This document shows, one piece after another, positions 43,955 through 50,362 of a DNA stretch of 50,362 bases. Numbering within the stretch: the stretch's first letter is position 1; the number at the start of each line of letters is the position of its first letter. The translations under genes and the position numbers were made by a program. The DNA is from Magnetococcales bacterium (GTDB taxonomy: Bacteria; Pseudomonadota; Magnetococcia; Magnetococcales; JADFZT01). The stretch is taken from contig JADFZT010000030.1 of NCBI GenBank assembly GCA_015232395.1, positions 1 to 50,362 on the forward strand. The letters run 5' to 3'. The notes beneath the pieces were generated by a model. The model was not told the DNA's origin. It ran no database searches and saw nothing but the letters and a program-made list of their open reading frames with translations.

Positions 43955-44908
43955 TCAAGTTGGAACAGGGGTGGAAGCGAGGATTTCCCCGACAATGCCT
44001 TCTGGGGTTTCTCCGGAAAATTTGGCTTGGGGATCCAGCTGCAAGCGGTGGGCGATGCAGGGTATGGCCGCCTCCCGAACGGGATCCGGGCTCACAAAAT
44101 CAAGACCATCGGCCAGGGCCAAAGCCTGGGAGATGCGCATGAGGTTCAATGATGCCCGGGGGCTGGCACCGAGCTTGACTCCGGGACGGGTGCGGGTGGC
44201 TTGCACCAGATCCACCACATAGCGTTTCATCTCATCGCTGATACGTACCCTGGCAACACTCTCCTGCAAAGCGATCATCTCCTCCAGGGTGGCTGCAGGT
44301 TGCAGATCGGCCAGGGGGTTGGCGTGGCCCTGGTTGGAGAGAATCTCCACTTCCATTTCCGGGGAGACATACCCCAAACCAAAGCGCATGGCAAAGCGGT
44401 CCATCTGGGCTTCGGGGAGGGGATAGGTGCCGTGAAACTCCACGGGATTTTGGGTGGCGATGGCAAAAAAGGGTGCGGCCAATGGCTTCACCACCCCGTC
44501 AACACTCACCTGCCCCTCGGCCATGGCTTCCAGAAGGGCGGATTGGGTGCGGGGGGAGGCGCGGTTGATTTCGTCGGCCAGGAGAATGTGGGTGAAGACC
44601 GGCCCTTGGCGAAAATTGAAGGTGTGGGCGGAAGGATCAAACACCGACACCCCGACAATATCGGAAGGGAGGAGATCGGGGGTAAACTGAATGCGTTTGA
44701 ATTCGGCGGATACCGTAGCGGCCAAGGCCTTGGCAAGGGTGGTTTTACCGGTGCCGGGCACATCCTCCAAAAGCACATGCCCCCGCCCCGCAAAGGCCGC
44801 CACCAGCCAACGCAAGGCTTTGGTGGGATTACGAATAACCGCCGCCAGATTTCCCTCAATCCGCCCAAACAGCCCCTGCCCCCGTTCCAGTTCCAGTTCC
44901 CCGTCCAT
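43955..44908 (-). CDS. MoxR-type AAA+ ATPase
   Basis: 317 residues. Walker A in LLEDVPGTGKT (46-56), Walker B HILLADEINRA (107-117), sensor 1 in FFAIATQNPVE, and an arginine finger region AQMDRFAMRFGLG. MoxR ATPases act as chaperones in maturation of membrane-associated or cofactor-containing complexes, here with the DUF58 and transglutaminase products. GGGGGGA lies before the ATG. First gene of the operon. Confidence 0.95.
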   Translation of the reverse strand: MDGELELERGQGLFGRIEGNLAAVIRNPTKALRWLVAAFAGRGHVLLEDVPGTGKTTLAKALAATVSAEFKRIQFTPDLLPSDIVGVSVFDPSAHTFNFRQGPVFTHILLADEINRASPRTQSALLEAMAEGQVSVDGVVKPLAAPFFAIATQNPVEFHGTYPLPEAQMDRFAMRFGLGYVSPEMEVEILSNQGHANPLADLQPAATLEEMIALQESVARVRISDEMKRYVVDLVQATRTRPGVKLGASPRASLNLMRISQALALADGLDFVSPDPVREAAIPCIAHRLQLDPQAKFSGETPEGIVGEILASTPVPT

Positions 44909-45148
44909 CCAAATCCCCCCATCCCATGGAATGAATCAAAGAGTCTACAGGGGGTTGATAAAACCACACTCTGGCAGCTGGGTCCACATTAGACTGAACA
45001 ATATATTCATAAGAGGAGAGTCTATTCTGAAGGCTCCCGGGTTGGTGGGTATATCTGTGCGGGGGGCGTTGGCGATAAACGCATTTCTTCCCAGGCCTTG
45101 TTAAAATGCATGGATAGCTTGAATGCCTGAAAGGATGATCACACCTTT

Positions 45149-47635
45149 TTATTCGCGCTTACGAATATCCTGGATGGCCTGTTCCAGTTCAGCCAAGGCT
45201 TCCTGGCGCTCCTCATCCTTGAGGGTGGCGAGATCCATCATCACCAGCAGGCCTTTTTTCTCCAAATGTACGTAACGTTGATTCCGGGCCAAATCCCGGT
45301 AGAGCCCCACCACTGAAAAAGGCCGGACCGGGCGGTGGATGCCTTTGACTTTGATTGTGGGCTGTTCCTCGGCATGGACCATCTCCCGGGCCAAGGCATA
45401 GGTTTCATAGGTCATCATAATGCCGTCCGGTTCGGCTTTGTCTTCCAATCGGGCGGCCAGATTCACCTCGCCACCGATGATGGTGTAATCCATCCGATCC
45501 TGGCTGCCAAAATTGCCCACATTGCAATAACCGGTATTGATGCCGATACGCATATGGAAGGTTTGTTCATAGCCCATGCTCTGCCATTTGGAGCGCAAAT
45601 CCTGCATTTTTTTTTGCATGGCAATCGCCATCCCCACGCAGGCGATGGCATCTTCCTTGGCTCCTCTGGTCTCCGGATCACCAAAAAACATCAACATCGC
45701 ATCACCAATAAATTTATCGATGGTGGCCCCATAGGTGATGGCAATATTGGACATTTCGGTCAAATAATCATTCAAAAGAAAGGTGAGATCTTCCGGCTCC
45801 AGATCATCGGTAGTGGCGGTAAAATCCTTGATGTCAGAGAAGAAAACCGTGAGTTTTTTGCGCTCCGTGGAGAGGGTGACATCCCGCTCGCCGCTAAAAA
45901 TCGATTGATAAACCTGGGGGGAGAGATATTTGGATAGTTTTATTGAAAGTACCTCCAACATCCCATAAGCCTCGTCCCGCTCCGCCTGGGTCTGCTTGCG
46001 GGCGGTGATATCTTCCCAAATGGCCACAAAATGGGTAATTTCCCCCTTGGCATTGGTCAGAGGCGAGATGGATATGGATTCCCAATAGAGTTCACCATTT
46101 TTTTTGCGATTCTGAAATTCTCCAGTCCAAATACGGCCCCGCAAAATAGTATTCCATAAATCCTTATAAAGTTCGGGATCGGTGTTGCCCGAAGCGAGGA
46201 TACGGGGATTCTTGCTCGCCACCTCTGCCAGGGTGTAGCCGGTAATGTTGGTAAACTCGGGGTTGACGTACTCGATTTCCCCTTGGGGGCAGGTGATCAA
46301 AACCGCCACAGGGCTCTGCTCCACCACCCGGGAAAGCTTGCGCAGCTCCTCTTCCGACTGTCGGCGCTGGGAGATGTCCATATAGGTGCTGACAAACCCA
46401 CCACCAGGCAAAGGGCCTCCGGCGATCTCCAAAACCGTCCCGTCCCGACGGATCCGCTCAAAACGGTGTACTTTGGAATGTTTGGCTTGCTCCACCAACT
46501 TGTTCACCAGGGTTTCCTGATCCCCCGGGCCAAACTCTCCCCGGGCCACCTCATATCGAATCAGATCGGAAAAATGGGTCCCCGGGCGGACCAATTCTTC
46601 TGGAATGTCGCGTAATTCGCTAAAACGTTCATTGGCTATGATGACCCGCAGATCCCCATCATAGGCCACCAACCCCTGATGGATGTTGGCCAAAGCGGTT
46701 TTCAACAAAATCGACTGACGGGAAAGCTTGTGTTCAGTGTTGAGACGATCGATGAGCCCGGCCAGGGTGTTGGCCACGGTCACCAAAAAAGCATCCTCCT
46801 CCCCTCGGCGCATATGCCCAGCCTCGGTATAGAGGTTCAAGACACCCAACAGACGCTCCTGCAATAAAATGGGCACACAATAATGGCCGTGATCATGGAT
46901 GCCCTCAAAGGTGACGTCATGGCGGTGATCCAGATGATCCGCAAAAACCACCTCCCGGCTTTCAGCAGCCTTGCCGCAAAGACAGTGGCCAAATGGAATC
47001 TTCTCACAACGTTCCAGAAGAGGCCCCGCCAACCCTTTTTGTGCGACCAGGGACAGCTCCCGACTATCCGGGGAGACTAAAAATATGGAGCCCTTGGATT
47101 CCAGGGATATCCACGGAATTCGGAAAATGACTTCCAAAATTTCCGCCAACATCTCTTTCATGGGCATGTTTTTCAGACTGATATAGGTGATTCGGGTGAT
47201 CACCTGGTCGGCAACTATCCCGCGCTCTTCTTCGGTGACATCCTGGACTGTACCGATAATTCGGATGGGCTTGTTGTGCTTGTTGAGCATGACCGTCCCT
47301 TGTGTTTCCAGGATGCAACAAATGCCATCGGGACGGAGAATGCGATATTTAAAATGGTGGGGGGATCCTTCAAGGGAAGCTTTGACCGTTTCGATATAGT
47401 GGGCCCGGTCTCCAGGGTGGACCCGGTTTAACATGGTCTCATAGGAGGGCTCGAACTCCCCTCTTTTCAGGCCGTATATCTCCCAAACTTCGGCAGACCA
47501 GATAAGCTTATCCTGCTGAATATTCCACTCCCAGTGGCCCAGGGAACCTTTTGGGGAGGCGGATGACATTTTTTGGAAACTGGGGCGTGAAGTGGAATTT
47601 TCCACACCCTCATTTTTGGGAGGATTATTCTTCAT
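45149..47635 (-). CDS. PAS/GAF-regulated class III adenylate cyclase
   Basis: 828 residues, soluble. Order: PAS (about 33-135), GAF (about 160-300), PAS (about 310-425), PAS with PAC (about 430-555), then a class III nucleotide cyclase (about 575-790). Metal-binding Asp lies in FFSDIKDFT (near 597) and IGDAMLMFF (near 643). The Lys of DKFIGD and the Thr of DYTIIGG (near 718) are the substrate-specifying pair, giving a Lys/Thr (class IIIb) adenylate cyclase; Asn and Arg of VNLAARLE complete the site. It should make cAMP in response to signals read by the PAS/GAF array. The ribosome site is weak. No Crp gene of the cAMP type is in the window. Confidence 0.9.
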   Translation of the reverse strand: MKNNPPKNEGVENSTSRPSFQKMSSASPKGSLGHWEWNIQQDKLIWSAEVWEIYGLKRGEFEPSYETMLNRVHPGDRAHYIETVKASLEGSPHHFKYRILRPDGICCILETQGTVMLNKHNKPIRIIGTVQDVTEEERGIVADQVITRITYISLKNMPMKEMLAEILEVIFRIPWISLESKGSIFLVSPDSRELSLVAQKGLAGPLLERCEKIPFGHCLCGKAAESREVVFADHLDHRHDVTFEGIHDHGHYCVPILLQERLLGVLNLYTEAGHMRRGEEDAFLVTVANTLAGLIDRLNTEHKLSRQSILLKTALANIHQGLVAYDGDLRVIIANERFSELRDIPEELVRPGTHFSDLIRYEVARGEFGPGDQETLVNKLVEQAKHSKVHRFERIRRDGTVLEIAGGPLPGGGFVSTYMDISQRRQSEEELRKLSRVVEQSPVAVLITCPQGEIEYVNPEFTNITGYTLAEVASKNPRILASGNTDPELYKDLWNTILRGRIWTGEFQNRKKNGELYWESISISPLTNAKGEITHFVAIWEDITARKQTQAERDEAYGMLEVLSIKLSKYLSPQVYQSIFSGERDVTLSTERKKLTVFFSDIKDFTATTDDLEPEDLTFLLNDYLTEMSNIAITYGATIDKFIGDAMLMFFGDPETRGAKEDAIACVGMAIAMQKKMQDLRSKWQSMGYEQTFHMRIGINTGYCNVGNFGSQDRMDYTIIGGEVNLAARLEDKAEPDGIMMTYETYALAREMVHAEEQPTIKVKGIHRPVRPFSVVGLYRDLARNQRYVHLEKKGLLVMMDLATLKDEERQEALAELEQAIQDIRKRE

Positions 47636-48102
47636 TGGGAAAATCCCGGTTGAATTGAAAATATAGAAGACGTTGCAACGGCCCCCATTGCCCAGAAATC
47701 CTGATAAGAAGGAGGGGCAAAAATCGCCTCCTCACTTCTGACTTGGGTAACATTGAGCGTCATCTCCCACTTCCAAACTTTTGGCAAGAGGCGAATGTTC
47801 ACCACTAAATAGAGCGAACCAGTCATCGTCCCTGATGTTTGGAAATGGCTTTTGAAGCGAAATTTTCTTTAGTAATACAATCCTCACATAATGAAGCTGT
47901 TTCAAAAAAAAGTCAAACAAAAGGGGGTGAAACAGCTCTTATCCAAGTAACAAGTACTAACCAATTTGTAACAGCTTGCTTTTTTCGTGAAAATTGTTCA
48001 ACGGAACGGCGTTTTGCAAAATATTTGAAAAAGAGAGCAGGGTTAACAGGGACAGTATATTCAAATTGTATTTATTGGCTGGTTATGCTAATGATGTTTC
48101 CC
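47636..48102. other. AT-rich region before the RAYT gene
   Basis: 467 bases, AT-rich compared with its neighbours, with no convincing gene. The frame of the transposase stays open upstream to 47839 but shows no family match. A perfect 10-bp inverted repeat AGCTGTTTCA/TGAAACAGCT is at 47895-47904 and 47928-47937. Confidence 0.5.
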
Positions 48103-48768
48103 ATGGCACGTATTCCAAGAATCACCGTTCCCGGCATCCCCCACCACGTCACCCAATATGGTAACCGGGGGATGACGACCTTTTTTGGCCAGGAGGATTA
48201 TCAGGTTTATCTCGACCTTTTGCGGCAATTCAGCAGCAAGGCCGGTACAGAAATTTGGGGCTATTGTTTGATGCCCAACCACTTGCATTTGATTTTGATG
48301 CCCTCCAAAAAAGATGGACTGCGCCGCGCATTGGGGGAGACCCATCGCCGATATACCAGCCGCATCAACCAGAGGCAAAAGACCCGGGGACATCTGTGGC
48401 AGGAGCGATTTCACTCTTATCCCGTGGACGAAGAAAATTTGCTCCTTTGTGCGCGTTATGTAGAGTTAAACCCGGTGCGCTCCGGGCTGGTCAAAAAAGC
48501 AGCCGATTGGCCATGGTCCAGTACGAAGGCACATTTATTGATTCATAATCAAGATGTTGTCCAGGTAAAGCCGTTATTGGAGCGGGTGGATGATTGGCAG
48601 CGGTTTTTAAAAAAAGGGCTTTCCAGTGAGGAGCTGGAAACCTTGCGCCGTCACAGTCGAACCGGCCACCCTTTGGGCTCAGATGATTTTTTTGAAATGC
48701 TTCGAATGAAGCTTGGCAGGGATGTCAAACCCCGCAAGCGGGGACGCCCGAAAAAATCTGATGGATGA
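48103..48768 (+). CDS. REP-associated tyrosine transposase (RAYT, IS200-like TnpA)
   Basis: 221 residues from the ATG at 48103. The HUH metal site is HLH (His60 and His62, in MPNHLHLILMP) and the likely catalytic Tyr is Tyr84 (HRRYTSRIN). The family block GHLWQERFHSYPVDEE and ARYVELNPVRSGLV are intact, so the enzyme may be active. RAYT proteins bind and process REP palindromes in single-stranded DNA. REP-like elements occur at 1-173 and 50311-50362. The C-terminus is basic (KPRKRGRPKKSDG), AT-hook-like. No strong ribosome site was seen. Confidence 0.9.
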   Translation: MARIPRITVPGIPHHVTQYGNRGMTTFFGQEDYQVYLDLLRQFSSKAGTEIWGYCLMPNHLHLILMPSKKDGLRRALGETHRRYTSRINQRQKTRGHLWQERFHSYPVDEENLLLCARYVELNPVRSGLVKKAADWPWSSTKAHLLIHNQDVVQVKPLLERVDDWQRFLKKGLSSEELETLRRHSRTGHPLGSDDFFEMLRMKLGRDVKPRKRGRPKKSDG

Positions 48769-48809
48769 CTGTTTCCTTCATTATTCATCAAGAGTGAGGG
48801 GGGTAAATC

Positions 48810-49853
48810 ATGTCTGGGAAGAAAATTTGGTTGTTTTGGTTGGTATTGATGGTCGGTCTGCCCTGGGTGACCCCGGAGCAGGGGGAAGCCGCCCCAAAAG
48901 ATCGGTTCAGACCCCACAGAGACTTTCCCCCTGGGCTTGAACCCTCAGGTGCTCGGGAGTTTCCCGCCGGCCCCATCTGGAACCATAAAGATGCCAAAAT
49001 CAAATGTTCCATGGTGTGCCAGGCGGTTGGCGGGGAGTGGACCGGCCAGTGGCGTACGGTAAAAGCTGCGGAAAAATCCCTTTGTCAGTGTGGCGGATTC
49101 ACTCGGGATGTGGTGGTATCCAATATCGACCGGTCGCTGATGCTGGGAGAGTGGCCCTTTGACAGGCAGTTCGAAGGTGAACGCTATTGGGGAAAAATCG
49201 TCATCGACCGAAAGGTGGGTCGCAATAAATATACCGGGAAAAATTATACTTCATTTATCTCTGGGGGTAAGAAACATGCGGTGGTGATGGATGTTGACGC
49301 CATTGTGACCAAAAAGAAAGTGACGTTTCATGGGATCAACTTTAAATACACCAAAAACCCCAACCATAATAAAGTATACTATCCAGACAATTTTGTCTGT
49401 CGCCGAAAAATCGGTTATTTCGACTGCTACAGCTATGATGGCGTTCGGGAGACCGTGAATAACTCCGGTGGCAACTTTACCATCCAAAAAGAGCCCTCAT
49501 TCGATGAACCGGTAGAGGTGGAACCCGAGCCTCTTCCTCTGCCTGAACCGCGCCCTCTCAAATCCAAAATAGCCGGCCTCTGGGAGAGCCGCTTTGGAGA
49601 GGTGGAGTTGCGTCGTGATGGTGGGGATGTGACCGGAGATTATGGCAAGGATGGGCGCATTTACGCCCTGGTGGATGGCAACGTGGTCGAGGGTGTCTGG
49701 GTTCGACCTGTCAGCAAGAAAAAATGCCGAAAATCCCGACACGGTTCCCGTTATTGGGGGCGCATGGTTTTTCGGTTTTATGGCGACCATTTCAACGGTT
49801 TTTGGAGCTACTGCAATGCTTCCCCCAATCGGGAGTGGAACGGTTTCCGCTGA
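48810..49853 (+). CDS. Secreted protein with N-terminal MVL-type mannan-binding domain
   Basis: 347 residues with a Sec signal peptide (about 1-28). Residues 55-96 (PIWNHKDAKIKCSMVC, then GEWTGQW and SLCQCGG) match the MVL / mannan-binding lectin repeat first described in Microcystis viridis, which binds oligomannose. Only one copy is seen here. A beta-rich middle (about 105-230), a Pro/Glu linker (VEVEPEPLPLPEPRP), and a C-terminal module with GLWES-FGEVELRRDGGDVTGDYG repeats follow. Several Cys suggest disulfides. GAGGGGGG precedes the ATG. It starts 41 bases after the RAYT stop, same direction. The role could be binding to glycan on prey, host or its own surface; not proven. Confidence 0.75.
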   Translation: MSGKKIWLFWLVLMVGLPWVTPEQGEAAPKDRFRPHRDFPPGLEPSGAREFPAGPIWNHKDAKIKCSMVCQAVGGEWTGQWRTVKAAEKSLCQCGGFTRDVVVSNIDRSLMLGEWPFDRQFEGERYWGKIVIDRKVGRNKYTGKNYTSFISGGKKHAVVMDVDAIVTKKKVTFHGINFKYTKNPNHNKVYYPDNFVCRRKIGYFDCYSYDGVRETVNNSGGNFTIQKEPSFDEPVEVEPEPLPLPEPRPLKSKIAGLWESRFGEVELRRDGGDVTGDYGKDGRIYALVDGNVVEGVWVRPVSKKKCRKSRHGSRYWGRMVFRFYGDHFNGFWSYCNASPNREWNGFR

Positions 49854-50016
49854 TTTTGCAGGCGTACCCGTTTTCCCCCTCAGCGCAATGATCGTGTTGG
49901 TGATGGCTTGATGAATAGATCACCCGGGAGGGGAAGAGGCCCACAAAATCCCCAGCCGCCCCCTCCCAAGGCGTTATAGTTGCTGTGCCAAGCGGTCCCA
50001 TGGCACCAATCCGGGC

Positions 50017-50328
50017 ACCTCTAAAGAGGCTATCTCCGGCTATCGGCAAACCCTGGCGATTCAGCCGAATAACATCGATGCCTGGAACAATATGGGGGCC
50101 GCTCTGGCTGGCCTGGGTCGATTCGCTGAAGCCATTGAAAGTTATCAAAAAGCCCTCTCCATCAACCCCCGTCACCATGAGACCTTGAACAATCTGAGTT
50201 CGGCTCAAAAGAAGCTGGGGCGGCTGACTGAAGCCCTGGCGAGCTTTCAACAGGCCCTGGCTATCAAGCCCAACTATCCCAAGGTTCACTATAGCAGTTC
50301 TATCTCAAAATTGGACACTCTTCCCTGA
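50017..50328 (+). pseudogene. TPR-protein fragment, truncated at both ends
   Basis: The frame encodes part of one and two complete 34-residue tetratricopeptide repeats (AWNNMGAALAGLGRFAEAIE, then TLNNLSSAQKKLGRLTEALA), then enters the REP-like element at 50311 and stops. In frame, no plausible start lies upstream; the frame is open from 49915 and the part before 50017 has no TPR pattern. An ATG at 50092 would lack the first repeat. It is either a remnant cut by the repeat insertion or an unusual short gene. Confidence 0.6.
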
Positions 50329-50362
50329 CTCGTCATCCCCGCGAAGGCGGGGATCCAGGGAG
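50311..50362 (+). repeat. REP-like element (right edge, copy 3)
   Basis: 50311-50358 is an exact inverted copy of 126-173 (48 of 48 bases) with the CCCCGCGAAGGCGGGG palindrome. It interrupts the TPR fragment. It continues to or past the window edge. Confidence 0.85.

Noticed and set aside
47839-48102. 88-codon N-terminal extension of the RAYT frame
   Set aside because: The extension has no family match, and RAYT proteins normally begin near MARIPR; the stretch holds an inverted repeat and is AT-rich non-coding DNA.
1-50362. CRISPR arrays, tRNA and rRNA genes
   Set aside because: No regularly spaced repeat with unique spacers beyond the three-copy 30-bp repeat, and no tRNA or rRNA signature was recognised on reading.

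Overview
The window looks like the chromosome of a GC-rich, respiratory Gram-negative bacterium, most likely a member of the Pseudomonadota. The evidence is Tat- and Sec-exported multihaem respiratory proteins, a napFDAGHB gene order as in magnetospirilla, many large hybrid histidine kinases, sigma-54 activators and REP-like repeats. A Magnetococcia-type or magnetospirillum-type relative is plausible, but no sequence here proves it. Gene density is ordinary apart from three gene-poor stretches: about 3790-4400, 9946-11673 and 33990-34990.

Layout. 1-4400: REP-like repeats, an orphan sigma-54 activator, a SafE/DsbD-like membrane protein and a secreted trypsin-like protease. 4400-9945: nickel-pincer cofactor genes larC and larB, convergent with a three-gene unit of a small membrane protein, larE and an STT3/PglB-type oligosaccharyltransferase. 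9946-11673: 1.7 kb without a convincing gene, holding a MITE-like element with TA-flanked inverted ends and three long hairpins. 11674-23231: three hybrid histidine kinases. Two are close paralogues that flank an AT-rich island carrying an OLD-family nuclease and a ParE/RelE-type toxin-antitoxin pair.

23326-35524 is the respiratory core. A DNR-type regulator and a minus-strand nap operon read napF-D-A-G-H-B, then an octahaem hydroxylamine-oxidoreductase-like cytochrome, then a tetrahaem NapC/NrfH cytochrome. An FNR/DNR-type operator lies upstream of napF, and a monohaem cytochrome c gene lies further upstream on the same strand. NapA-NapB would reduce nitrate to nitrite in the periplasm. NapGH and the NapC-type protein would feed electrons from quinol, and the octahaem protein may act on nitrite, hydroxylamine or NO. 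No NrfA, NirS/NirK or Nor gene is in the window.

35917-45148: a GAF/sigma-54 activator, a promoter-operator with a tiny Arg-rich protein, an ADP-ribosylglycohydrolase with a hydrophobic C-terminus, a pair of YdjM-like membrane proteins, and a MoxR-DUF58-transglutaminase operon. 45149-50362: a PAS/GAF class III adenylate cyclase, a RAYT (REP-associated Y1 transposase), a secreted protein with an MVL-type mannan-binding domain, a TPR gene remnant and another REP-like repeat at the right edge. The most interesting items are the Hao gene embedded in the nap operon, the REP/RAYT/MITE repeats, the nuclease-TA island between duplicated kinases, and several structured non-coding segments.
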